DNA of 64,000 nt from positions 11,966,001-12,030,000 of the forward strand of contig NC_088788.1 of NCBI RefSeq assembly GCF_949628265.1. The letters run 5' to 3'. Position numbers and translations under genes: made by a program. Source of the stretch: Cloeon dipterum (taxonomy: Eukaryota; Arthropoda; Insecta; Ephemeroptera; Baetidae). Positions 1 to 12,488 of this stretch are shown here, piece by piece (the first letter of the stretch is position 1; every line of letters starts with the position of its first letter). Under the pieces are notes generated by a model. It had not been told where the DNA came from, searched no databases, and was given only the letters and a program-made list of their open reading frames with translations.

Positions 1-798
1 AATAAACGAGGAAATTTCATTCGAAATGTAACGATTTTAAGGCAAACAGGACAAAATTAAAATTATGATTATATAAATTTTGATTTTAAAAATTTTATCT
101 TATGGCTTTTGCCAAAAACGAGATAACCGTCTGTTTTGACAAATCAAAGGTCCAAATTATTGCCTAAATGCAAGCAAAGATAAGATTTTACAGTTAAAAT
201 TGCTTCCTCTCTTGAGGAAATATTTTTGCTCAAGCAACAAAACCCTTAAAAATAGGATTTAATTATTTATGCCCCTAGTCGCAGCTCAGAAGGATTGAAA
301 AAAATGAAAACACAGGTAAACTAAATTCAATGAATTTTAATTAGTTAGATTAAATTTTGTGTTAGCAAGTAAATTTAATTAATTTTTTATGGACATAGAT
401 AGGGTGTAAATAGATATTTTATTATTTCAAGCTTGCTTGATTTTTTTTATCAAGCAGCTGCTTTGAATGCCTTTGAAAGCTTGTAAAATTCTTAAATTAT
501 TAGTTTAAACAGGCTTTCGTGGGCAGTCTTCTCTGCAACTGTCCAAAATTGTAAACTGCCTCGTTTGAAAGAAAATCGAGGCCGTTGGCCTAGTGGAAGG
601 CCAGCAATAAGCAATCAAACCATTCAATAAGCGCGTCGTCCGTTTTTTTTTGCCATTTAATTAGAAACGTGGCTGGGCCGGAGGGGTGCAGGCTTGACGG
701 ACGACGCGCGGAAATGCGTGCGTGTGCTACGCGTGGTCGGCGGATGATTACGCGGAATGCATAATGCGTGTGTGCGGCCGGCGTTGCGGTGCCCGTCG

Positions 799-805
799 TA
801 TATAA
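799..805 (+). promoter_or_regulatory. Possible TATA element in a GC-rich island
   Basis: TATATAA lies inside an otherwise GC-rich island and is followed by GC-rich sequence that could be a leader. No coding sequence follows that I can support, so this may be a non-coding first exon, an unrelated motif, or chance. Confidence 0.15.
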
Positions 806-1774
806 TAAGGCGGGCGGGCAAGTAGCTGGCTGCGGCTGGCTCCTTGTGGGAGACAGCTAGGCGAAGAAAGCCAGCCAGCCAGCCATCGTAGCAGCCAGCA
901 TCCTAGATGCTTGCCGCAGTATCACTTTACATCATCCCAGGGGATGGCAGGGCTCGTTATTTGCGCGCTGCAATATGAAACTGCTGCTGCACCGCACAAC
1001 ACACAGCCGTATAATGCTACACCATCGGCCATTGTGTGCCGGGATCTCTCTTTTATCGGTGGTCTTTTCCACGGAAAATCCTTTCCGCCTTGGCAACAAA
1101 TAAATTTCGGCTCTTTTCGAAATTGAACGTCTCCTCGGCTCCCCGTGCGACTGGCAGATATACGACTAATTATTTCGCGTTTACTGACTCTTTTGTGCGC
1201 AGGGAGCTTTCCTGGCGATGCGCAAGAAATTTCAATTTGAGTGGGCAGCTAAATGTCCACTTTCGCCAGAATTCCTGGGAAAACTAATATCAATGGAAGG
1301 TCTTGAACGACACGAGCATCAGATTAGCTTCGCAAGTATCCAAAAGCAGATATGTAACTAATAAGCAAAGTTGGAACTCGGACTTAGGACAGTTTGCAGT
1401 TTTGGCATCTAATAACTTTAACCGCCCCCATTCAAGCAAACTAGATTCGTGCAACGGAATTTCATTTCGAGAGAGACCTGGAAATACTTTTCTGCTCACA
1501 CAATTATTAATCAAAGGACAAAGATTTGCGCAGGAAAGCAAACCCGGGGAGCCAGAGAATGGGAGAGAGGGAGAGAGAGAGAGGAAATAAGGTCGTGGCA
1601 TCCGCTTGCCTTTTGCACAAAAATATTGAGCCGGTCTGATAATTTGCCTGTCCCTCTGGCGGGCCGGCATTATTTTCACATCGCATTCTTGTAATATCAC
1701 GCAGAGGGTGGAAGCGGGGCGAGAGGGGGCGGAGTGCCGGCTCGAATTACCTCAAGAGCCAGCGAAAAATGAGC

Positions 1775-1776
<2 letters not shown>

Positions 1777-1818
<42 letters not shown>
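1777..1818. repeat. (AG)n microsatellite
   Basis: About 21 uninterrupted AG dinucleotides at the edge of a GC-rich island. GA tracts of this kind are binding sites for GAGA-type factors in insects; that role is not shown by the sequence itself. Confidence 0.95.
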
Positions 1819-1822
<4 letters not shown>

Positions 1823-2145
1823 CGGGAGAAATTCGGCTGGCCTGAATAAGTCATCGTTTTGCGAGCAACAAGCCCTGCTGCTCAATAATACACACGCCTG
1901 CCAACCAGGCAGCCACCGTGAAGCCTGCTCTCTACCTCTTTTTGACAAGCAAGCAACCCTCCCCGTCGTCCCACCCGCCGCTCCACAGCGAGAGCAGCGA
2001 GCGAGCGAGCGAACGAAGATGTTGTATTTAAGAATATGTATACACCGAGTGCCGGCAACACGCGGAATCAATAATACAGCAATCTTGTTCCTTCTCATAT
2101 CGATCATCTCCCACTCATCCGCCGAGCCAAATCTTATCAGCTGAA

Positions 2146-2182
2146 ATTCTCTCTCTCTCTCTCCGTCCCTCTCTCTCTCTCT
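2146..2182. repeat. Interrupted (CT)n tract
   Basis: Two CT runs separated by a short CCGTCC interruption. It lies about 330 bp from the GA tract at 1777 and on the opposite strand sense, so the island is flanked by GA on one side and CT on the other. Confidence 0.9.
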
Positions 2183-4883
2183 GGCTTTGGCTCTCTTTCT
2201 CGCCCCGCTCGCTCGGCTGCTCGCTCGTGTGTCGCCGACTAAATGAAAATCAAAGGCTCGCTCTCCTCCCTTTTGCTGCCGGCACCGTCCTGCTGAAAGG
2301 GCAAACAAACGCTCCTTTTATTCACCTTTGACTGGCTCCGCAGTCAGGCCCGGCCATTCATGTAAAATCGCCCGTGAAGATAAATTTTATTACCTAGCTG
2401 CCTGCCGGAATTCACCGCTTCAGACCCGCTCTCTGCCGACGCATTACTCCGGTCATCTATTTTCGCTTTGCGAAACGTGTTTCCCCGCCGCCACCGGAGA
2501 GTGATATACAGCGACGACAGCCAGAAACCGACTAGGCAACCGGTTTGATGCGCGTGCTGCGCGGGTTGCGTCCACTCTTTTCTCGCAGTGCTTTTTGCCA
2601 GCTACTAAAAACTGGTCAATCTGCCCAACTGGAAAAAGGGCACGAACACGGAAATGTGGCTATTCCCGACGGAGAAAAAGTTGTTAATTGAAATGAAAAC
2701 AAGTGGGCCTAAAAGATAAAAGCATTAAAATTATTACACTATAAAAGTTGTTTGTAAAATTAATTCATATCTCTTGAAACTATTAATTCTCTCAGAAAAT
2801 TTCAATACTTAAAAAAATATTATTATTTATAGTTTTGCTGGGAAAAATGGACAGACAAATTGCAAGCTCCAGAACTAATAGTTTCTGGGTTTTTCATTGT
2901 TCATGAAGAAAAATATTAATGTCGACAAGAAATATTATTTTTGAAGATTGAGAAGAGTTAACAAAGGCAAAAATGACAAGCAGAACGTGTATGAAACTAA
3001 TTTTACGATATTAATATGATTCATTTTGATGCAACTGTCAAGGTTGCAGCAATTTGCTGACTTTCATGACGTACTCTCTTATACATTTAATGAAAATGCT
3101 GAAAACTAAACTGTATACAAACTGTAAAAATATACTATCGGCCGGTTCCTTTCCGAATATTGACCAACTTTTGGTCAGTTTACTCAGCCAGAGTGTAAAA
3201 ATAATACGCTGGTCGCGTCGTTAGTCGCCCCATTTTCCGAGTGACCACCTGGCGAAAGAGCTGCGGCCAGATTGCGGCTCGTGAAATGATTGGCGCGCAA
3301 ATAAAACACGCGTTTGGCCGGAGCTGCGGTGGTTTTAATAAAAATCGAATGGGGGCGTGTGTCGTGAGTGGATCGCAGTTTGGTAATAGAAGGAGTATAT
3401 TATTTCCTAAGAGCAGCTAAAGTAAAGGAAGTGTTAGTACTTGGCAGGAGGGTAACAATAAACAGCGGCGAAAAGAGCAAGCGAGCAGACGGGCGGGCGG
3501 GAGGAAGGGCGGCGGGCGGGAAGGAGCTGCGAGCGAGCGAGCTCTCCTCCTGCCGACCACTCAGCCTAATGGCATCACACCCCAGGGCATCTCAAAAGCT
3601 CCCGCGCCTTTTTGTTGCTGCCGCCACTGCTTTCGCCATACATATAAAATCACCAGGTGGGCCCTTTTCTTCCCGATACATACACACACGCCCGTTATAC
3701 ACACTCAAACACGCCAAAACCATCTTGAAATTGCGCCCGCCGCCGCCGCTGCCACTGCCGCAGAAACATTTTTATGTGTTGACAAAAATGAGCGGCAGTG
3801 CGAAATCGAAAGCTACAGCGGCTTTTCTCAATCTTATCGGCCGCCGCCGTTTGGACAGTTCCGGCCAAATGCTTCGTCAATCAAGCCTGCTGTTTGTCGT
3901 GCGACTGCTTGAGAGTTATTGCCGAGCGACTTTTCACGCACCCAGATTGGACGCGCGTTGTCAATCACCATTTTTTCTTGCCTGTCGCCCGTAAGTAATG
4001 GACGCCGTAATAGTAATAGTCCGTGTCTTATTATTGTATCAATAAGTCGTCCCCGCCGTAATTGGCTTCGAATCCGCAGCTCACGACAAAAATGGGCAGT
4101 AAAAAGAACGCGCCGCCTCGTAAAGCGGAATGCACTTCAAGTAAGAGCCTCTGGAGTCAAATCAACCTCTTCAGAGGCACATATTTTATGCCCAGGAATG
4201 CTTTATCGAGGTTGAAATTTCCCGGTGCTAAAAACGTGACATTTTTAAGATTTATTGAACAGAATAATGGCTCTAAATTATGCCGCAAATTGTCAGTTAT
4301 TGGAGGCAATTCAGACTGAACGTCGCCTTTGAGAATTTTAAACCAGCAATTGTAAAAAATTGCTGTTGGACTTCTCATCGTTTTTTATTATTAAAAATAG
4401 GGCATTAGTTTGAGGCGAATAAAGTTTCAATTTTTATACAGCGGGAACAAGTCTGATTATGAATCTTCACAAATGCCTTCAAGTAAAGGAAAAATGAATT
4501 TCTAGCGACAACATTTGTTTTTGTTTAACCTCACAATCAGCAAGGAAATTTTATTGTTCCCGCAAGCCAAACGTGAGTTAAATAGCTTGCTGACGTCCCA
4601 CTCGGAAGCACCCCTTCACTTAACCCTTGTGCACGGCAGATATCCTCCCCTCCTCTCTGAAACAGAGCATACGCAAAGTTTGCTCTTATGAGAAAGAGGG
4701 CGGGTGGGGGGCGGGGGTGTTTGAGCCGTCGGAGGCGGTAATTAGTTTTTATCGGCGATACCTCGAGTTAATTAGGGCACGTGCTTTGTGATAAATGCCT
4801 GCCCATTTGGATAAGGGCGGCTGATTTGGCAACGTGGCGGGCGCGACCAGGGTGCACATCGATCAGAACGGTGGACCAAACTG

Positions 4884-4937
4884 GCTCTCTCTCTCTTCTC
4901 TCTCCATTCTACGTACACACCCTCTCTTCTCTCTCTT
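4884..4937. repeat. CT-rich low-complexity tract
   Basis: Repeated CTCT/TTCTCT units broken by a short non-repetitive middle (around 4903-4919), within a GC-rich island. Confidence 0.8.
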
Positions 4938-7900
4938 GCATGTATATATTTACGAGACTTGAATGTTAGCTGCACACAAACCACCCGGCGCCCACACACC
5001 CTCGTTCGCAGCCATACACGCACTCACTTCCGGCTCGATGCCGAATAATTGCCGTCTCCGCTCTCTGCGGCAGGCACAAGCAATGGCAAATACCTGCGAC
5101 GAGAGAACAGAGAACAATTCATCTTTCTGCTCGGGAGGTGTCAAATATTACGGCGTTTGTGCCCTCTGCCAGTGTATTATATCGACGCAGTTAACATATC
5201 GGTGGGCGTCGGAGAGGTCTCAATTGATTGTGCCGACTCAAACACTCGAATTTATTCCATTCTCCTGTTACCAATCGATGTAATGCCTATAAGTTGTTTG
5301 CGAGGGTGCATTTGACGAGAAGTGTTTGACATATACGCTACTAAAGCATCAAGAACAGAAGATTCATTAGGATTGAAATCCGAAAATAAAGTGGTTTGAT
5401 TGCTCAAAGAGGGCATTTATTTTTTATTAAAATGTGCCTAATTAAAACAATTTTTTAAAACGTTTTAAAAATTTTTGAAAAGCGGGCCTAATTTAAATTG
5501 TATCTGAATATTTATATTTTCTTAGTTTATTTTTTAAAACAGGAAACTGAAATTAATAAATAAACAGGCGGTTTTATGGAAACTAGGTTATTATGAAATT
5601 TTATTAAATAACTTTTGGAGGTAATGTACTGCTGACATGTGTTGCTGGCCCGAAAAACCGCTGCACAGTAAGAGAACGTGTGATTAAATTTTAATTTGTG
5701 ACACGGGTGTCTAGGGATTATTGGCCGCTGCAAATTTTCAGATTTCGCTCTGACTGAGGTTAGTTAAACGTAGAGCAGAGCCATTTCGTAATTTCACAGT
5801 TGCTAACAGTATAATTGAAAAACAATTTTAACACGAATTATTTACCAACTGACAAAAAAAAAGATTATGGAACGAAAATTTCAACCCAATGGCAGCCTAT
5901 ACAAATACAGAGATGGTCAAATATTTGAGAATCTGTATGAAAAAATCTGTGCGTTGAAAAATTGTATTGATCCATCCATCTTTCAGGAGGCATATTCAGC
6001 GAAAGTTGAGTGATATTTTCATTTGAAATGGACCCTTCCTGGACACTAACGGCGACGCAGGAATTTGTAATGACGGCGGAAGCTGAGGGCATGCAGCGTC
6101 ATTTTTAATTATTCGGCGACCCGGAATTCCACCCCGCGCATTAAAGCAGCCCTCGCGCGCACACGACTTTGAGAGAGAGAGAGAGTGAGCAAGCGAGCGA
6201 ATTTTCAGGTTGCGTTTCCTTGCCGTGAGCGTTACTTAAAAGCGAGAGCTCTAATTGGAGGCTTGTTAACTCTGGAAATAACGCCGTGCGGCGTTAGCGC
6301 ACTTTAATTACGAGAGCCTCTGATTTAAATTACACTGCAATAAGTAGATTTTGCAGCAAAGTAAAACAGCTCGTCCCTGGCCAGATTACGCTGCGGTCCG
6401 TTCCGCTGGCAGATCCGAAATTGCATTTCCACGGGCGCGCCAACTTTCGCAGTAGGCGCGCGCACAAGAGACGCAATTTTCGCCGAACAAATTCATCATA
6501 TAATATCGATGGGATATTTCATTTCCATGCAAATTCGAGCGTTAATTTGAAAGAGAGCAGCCTCGATTCGCCGCCAATCAAAACAATGTATAAAAACGGC
6601 TGTCAGATCCCAGCAGGCGGTCGACAACTCGATTAAAACAACTCGCCCGTCATGGAGGCGCTCGAATAATAATTCGAATTGTTCATTTTGTCGCCGCGAC
6701 GCATGCAGGTGGATGAATAAAGCCGGCCGACGACAATTGGACGGATACACAGTCACTTGCAGCTGCCTGCCTGCCAATATATATTGTGTATATGTATATT
6801 TATTACCGCCATTTGCAATGTGATTGACAACACACGCCATGAGGGCGAAATATATTCCCTTCGGCAGGCCATTGTAACGAGTATACGACAATTTTACTGC
6901 CACGCAAAAGAAATATACGCCCAAAAAACCCTGGCGCGTGCACAATGAAAAGGTATAAGCTCTTTTGGTGCGGAATTATCAGAATACTTTTTCCTTGAAT
7001 GTTAAAATACGGTGGCTTGTTATTTTAAATCACGCAAGTTTTTTTTCGTAATATGGTTTGCATTAAAAAAAGAAGAAAGCCTTTGAAAGGTATTTTCATC
7101 GATTTGAAATTTCCGCTTTTATCTAAAAAGGAAATATGGCAGAACTTTTCCCTCTCTTTGTTAATTGTGCTCTGCTAGTTTCGGCTTCCCGCTGAAGCCC
7201 CATGTCACAGTGAATGCGGAGATAAAATCAACAACTTTATTTATTTGGGACCAACAAAGAGAACAGAGTGAAAGTTCTGCGAGCTGTCGAGGAAGAAGTC
7301 CGGATTTTAATATGCCATGCAAAGCTTAAAGATTTCGGTGCCGTTTGAAGTGACGAAGAAGCTTTCGTTACGCGACGGCAGGATTTGGGAGGCGGGAGCG
7401 AGGTGCAGGCGGCACCAACAACTTTCGGCTGCAGCAGCCAGGGAGTGTATTAGTTGTAATTACTCGCCGCAGGCGCGGCAGAAAGTCCTTTAATTTGAGT
7501 CAAAGCCGGGCCGTGCACACTCAAGACCGGTGCAAACGACTGCGACAAGTGAACAATGCCGCAGGTGAGGCAAACCCTTTCAGCCGCGCCGAAATCTGCT
7601 CTGGTCGCCTTTGTGTCGCGGGCCGGGCGAGAACTGAGAACGGTAGCCCGACCAGTTTGAGGTTTACTCTCAACTCCGGACTTTGCACTTGCTTGAGCAA
7701 TATGTCACTTTTGTTTGTTCGTACCCAAGGGTTGCTCGGTATCAAACGCTTTGCGCGAGAAGTTTTGACTGGCACGATTTACAGCCGGCATTTCCACGTT
7801 TTAATGGCCGCCTTTTTTATTTATTCAAATTTCCGCTCGGGAACAGCACAAGACGCAAGTATTTCGGCGACACGACAACAGGTGTCCACTTTAGGTTTGG

Positions 7901-8822
7901 TCGCAGTTCTGAACTTTTATTGCTCTATATAACAGTGGCACGCGAGTGTGTATGAAAGTTTAAAAGTTATTTTCAATGTAAAAATTAAACTGCACGGCCG
8001 TAATGAGCGAAATTAAAATTTTAGACCTTTGAAAGATTAATTTTTACGTTACTAAACGTTATGATAAAAAAATTCAGATATAAAACGACTATTTTCATGT
8101 ATGAAACTGAGGGGGTACAGCAAGGTTGTAAAATAAAATGTTATCACGCACATTCTCGAAATAGAATGCTTTTCAGACCCCTTTTAGGCTTTGAGACCTC
8201 AAAACAGGGATTTAGCTGCAAAAAAATCAACAATAGGGCAAGTTGCAGAGGATTGTACCGCAATGGTCGGGTAAAATGGGTAAAATGATCGACTTCTCTC
8301 ATTGAGAGTTTTACTGAATGCGTTCAAAAAGGATAACGAATTCTAAGAATATCGCCACCAAGCGAACTACCCACACACACAGCAAATAAATCCTCTCTCG
8401 CAAAATTCACAATACCTCAACTCCATATATTTCGTGCAGCAACATTTCCAAAAGTTAAAATATTTATTTTTAATTCATATCAGTTAAAAACTATTTTTCA
8501 GTACCTAAAAAATTTTATTTTAAGTTAAATCTTGCCTTCCAAAATATGTTCGTCTCTGTAAACAGCATTGTGCTGAAAACAGTGTCTTCTCGTGAAGTAA
8601 TAAAGCGCAACAAAGCGACAATTTCACACCCCAGAGTGTTTAAAAGGGAAATCGCTTCAAAAGTCGTAAAGAGAGCGGCAAAGTAGCTTTAATTGGCTAC
8701 GTTTCCCCTGCGAGTACTCAAGCCGCGCGCACAAGAGCCTCTCTTTGCGCGCACTGATTGCAGCTTTTTCACGCAGATTTTGTTTCTGCTCGGGCGCCAC
8801 TTTAAAAGCAGCGAGCGAGCGC

Positions 8823-8824
<2 letters not shown>

Positions 8825-8854
<30 letters not shown>
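8825..8854. repeat. (GT)15 microsatellite
   Basis: Fifteen uninterrupted GT dinucleotides directly after a GCGAGCGAGCGC stretch. Alternating purine-pyrimidine DNA of this length can adopt Z-form; no gene context is visible. Confidence 0.95.
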
Positions 8855-8855
<1 letters not shown>

Positions 8856-9841
8856 GCCAACGAGGGGGAGATAATGCAAAGGCAAGCCTAAATAAAGCGG
8901 GCGCGAGTTTCGGGCACGGCGGAGTGCAACAGTGTGCTCAGCTGTTGCACGCGAACCGTGAACCAACGAACGAAATAACGAATCGGCGGCGCGCGCCAGC
9001 GAGCCCCTGCGAACGCCGAGATGGGCTTTGTGCTGAGCTGGCGTGTCGTGCGGATTGCATAAGCTGGAATTTCTCCGCCGACTGACAGAGCGAGAGAGCG
9101 ACGCTGTTGCGTTATCGCTAGGCTTGAAGAGCAGCCAAAAATCAATCTTCGCAGAAAAGGCTTCGAACCGAATAAACGGCAAAACTAATAAGTTATCGAA
9201 TTTAACTTTCGTGCTGAATAGCAAACTTCTCGGAAATACACGCCGACTGACTTACTCGAATGGCATAAAATGTATGGGTTGGATGATGCTCAAAATAGCA
9301 AGCAAAATTCTTGTAATCGAATGTTAAAAGTGACAATTCGATCAAATGCTCTTCATCTGATTTTTTAATCAGTTTTTAGCAACTTTCAACTATAGATGGA
9401 AGGACTTTATTGAATTACAGTAAAATAATTACGTTTTCAAGATTTACTATGTTGTGGAATAGTGCGATTCCTTTTTTACTATTCCAAAAACTGCTGCAAT
9501 GAATTTGAGACGAACTGAAATAAAAATTAGGAGAATTGTAAAAGAAGCAACGTTTTTATCGATGAAATGTGTCAATTTGCCAAACTTTGAGTACCATTTC
9601 GTTTCCCACCTCCGTGTCCCCCCGATGCTTCAGATAATGAAATTCAAATTTATAAAACTGCAGCACACGCGAGCGGGTATATAGACGCCTCCACCTTTCT
9701 GATCGCGGACATCGATCACAGGGGGGTGTAAAGTGGAGCATGCGGCGGCGAGATCGATGGGCACGATAGGAGAAGTGCATGTAATGCGTATGCAGGTTGC
9801 ACGACAAACGGGAGCGGCAAACCAATAAATAAGCAGCCAGC

Positions 9842-9844
<3 letters not shown>

Positions 9845-9893
<49 letters not shown>
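9845..9893. repeat. (GA)n microsatellite, about 24 copies
   Basis: The longest pure GA tract in the window, in a GC-rich island that continues to about 10.9 kb. Confidence 0.95.
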
Positions 9894-9894
<1 letters not shown>

Positions 9895-10541
9895 AAACAG
9901 AAAAGGCGCCAGCATGATGAGTGTGTATGTTCAGGTGCCGGTTTCGCGGGGCAGCGGCGTTTCATTATACGGTGGCGGCGGCTCGGCGGCCGAGAGCAGC
10001 TGATCAGACCCTCACGTTATGGCCCCCATGCATGCAAACCCGCCCGCCTGCTGGGATTAATCACCGGCCAATGACCGCGTGTTTGTTCTGCGAATAAATG
10101 AGAGAATGGATCCATCCATCCGCCGCTGCGGCGACGGCCTCTTTCTGCGTGCGTTCACCCCCTTTGCTCCCCAGCCCTAATCGGTCTTAATTAATTCCAC
10201 TGCCCAATTAGCAATTTTTTTTGGTGTTTCAACGCGGGTTGGAAAAAATGAGTTGGTGAGGCGAAAAAATCTGTAAAAAGCAGAATGAAACCCGGCCATA
10301 TTTGAGGACGGGCGCGTCGGGCAGGCGGGCCAGCGTTAATAAATGGAGCAAAAGGCGAAAAGCACACCCTCTATCATCCTGATAAATGACTTTGAGCGAA
10401 AGCAAGCCCGAGTGGTGCGGCACAGACACGCACACCCTTGCGCGTCCTGCGATTCGGGGGTGGAATCGGGACTCACGCGCGCGGCTTCAGGCGGAGGCAA
10501 GCTGAAAAAGGAACAGGTCACTGCAGGCTGGTGTACTCACC

Positions 10542-10860
10542 CTGGCCGGGGGTGCGAGAGCGATGGCGAGCCTGAGCGAGCGGGGGCGCACGGCGAGGCG
10601 TGCAGGTGGTCGACGCCAGAGCAGAGCAGAGCAGAGTGAACCCGACCGCCGGCCAAGTCATCAGCAGCTATCGAACCCCAGCGCCACACCCCGGCCGCGC
10701 GCCGCGGCGCACGCGCACCCTCCGGCTCGGCTCGCCACCCCGCGTCGACGCGTGCGTGCGTCCACCCCACCCTGTCGGGCCACCCGGCGCCCGCCGCCGC
10801 CAACCACCCACCCACCCACCCTCTCTCCCTGCCGCGCTCTCTTTCTCTGTGCTCGATAAT
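10542..10860 (-). other. Candidate non-coding first exon with strong splice donor
   Basis: On the minus strand, a very GC-rich block ends in CCAGG followed at 10540 by GTGAGTA, a near-perfect donor. The minus-strand frame through the block stops exactly at the donor (the TGA lies in the GTGAGT), so if this is an exon it is more likely 5' untranslated than coding. The upstream boundary is not definable and no matching downstream exon was found; the partner exons could lie left of the window. Confidence 0.25.
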
Positions 10861-12461
10861 AAGTAAACATCATTTTTCAACAATTAAGCCGCGCGCGCGT
10901 TTCCCCGCTCCAGTGGCTCGCCCAAATGCAGGATCAAATAATTTTATTATTGCCCCCGCAGCCTCCCTATATTGTTGTTTTCCGATGCTTTTTTGCTGAC
11001 CTCGGAGGCACGTTCCGCTCTTGCGATAATATAATTGCCCGCTCGTGTTTTGGCGCATGCTGCTGTTCAAGTGGCGGTTAATTAGCACTTATGTTTCTGG
11101 CCCCTCTGCACGGGATTATTTTGATATCTGATATTTTATTTGAGCGTGTCCAATCCCCATGATTTTTGCATGGAGGATTGTTGTTCTGAATTCTCAATCA
11201 TTTTTCAAACAATAAAATAAATAACAACTTTTATGAAGTTCTTGATGCTTTTTTCAAAAAAATTTCAGTTCATGAGAGAAGCCGAAACTGGTTGAGCTTA
11301 ATAATGTACTTAGCTTCGAGGAAAATGTCCAGAATTTCAATTCAACATGATAAACAAATTTAATTTGGGATTTGAACTAAACAAAAACTAACAATAAAAT
11401 CATTTTTTTACTAAATACACGAGAGAAATTGCTTAGTTTACTTAAAAACAAAATTTGGATATGGCTGTCTGATCTTTGTCAATTTATGAAGGATATAATA
11501 GCAAAATTTTGAGCTTAGAGAATATTATTTCCCGCTGCTTCAGATCCTCAGCCTCATCAACATTACTTCCATGGCTACTGTTGCAGAGGGTGCTGAATCA
11601 TCAGCCGATGAAAACGATCGACTGCAAGTAACGAAAACGACGACGACAATCACGATAATTTACAATTCGATTTGAGCTCCTGTTTGAGTTAGGAGGATGT
11701 GAAAAATTCACTTTGTACTGATGGCTATCAAAAATGTGTAGAAAATAGAGGAATTCATAATAATTTCTTTATTTTTCAGACTAAAATTTTTATTTTCAAC
11801 ATATTACGTCCTCATTGAATGCTTCAATCAATAAAATATTATTAAATTGATTATACAATTTTTTTTACTTAATTTATTTCATGAAAAGCGATACATTTTT
11901 TTCATCAAGATACTTTTCAGCAAAATAGTTGGCCACACATTTTGTTTAATTTACGAAGCATGCAAAATTATAATTAATATTACTTTACAAAATTTTCTGA
12001 ACTGTTAAATCTATGCTAATTTTCTTGTATGCTTTTACTAATGAGAATGACAGTGCTCCACTTTACAAAGCACAAAACAAGCGTTGCGACGTTGTTGCGC
12101 GAGAGCAAAGTGCAAATCAGTTTCGCTGCTTCCGCAAGCCGGCCGTAACAAGCGCGTAACTCGTGCACAAACATTCGTCGAGCAGAAAACGAAGCGCACT
12201 TGACAGCCAGCCAGGCAGGCAGGCAGCTTTCATAAAAAATCAAATGTAGCGCGCAGTAGCAATTTGCGGTGATGAAATGCAGGCAAACAAGGTAGCGAGG
12301 GAGTTTCTTGTCGTCGGGCCGACGTTAATGAATAGCATTACGGCAGTATGTTGTTGATGAAGTGCGGGTATTAAGTTGAGATGCCTGCTCTGGAGCGCCG
12401 AGCGGAGAGTCCCCCGTCACCACCTTTTTACCACGGCGACGAGCGAGAGAGGCACGCGGCG

Positions 12462-12488
12462 GCAGAGAGAGCGAGAGAGAGAGAGAGC
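12462..12488. repeat. Short GA-rich tract
   Basis: GAGA repeats with single-base interruptions inside a GC-rich island. Confidence 0.8.

Noticed and set aside
1697-2308. 203-codon minus-strand frame with Ser-Leu and Arg-Glu runs
   Set aside because: The runs are translations of GA/CT microsatellites; no family similarity.
4040-4110. tRNA-like TTCGAATCC box near 4068
   Set aside because: No matching A box or acceptor stem at the needed spacing; other TTCGAA-type sites in the window fail likewise.
10537-10815. 92-codon minus-strand protein ending at 10537
   Set aside because: Its stop codon lies within a strong splice donor and its composition is GC-driven; a non-coding exon is the better reading.
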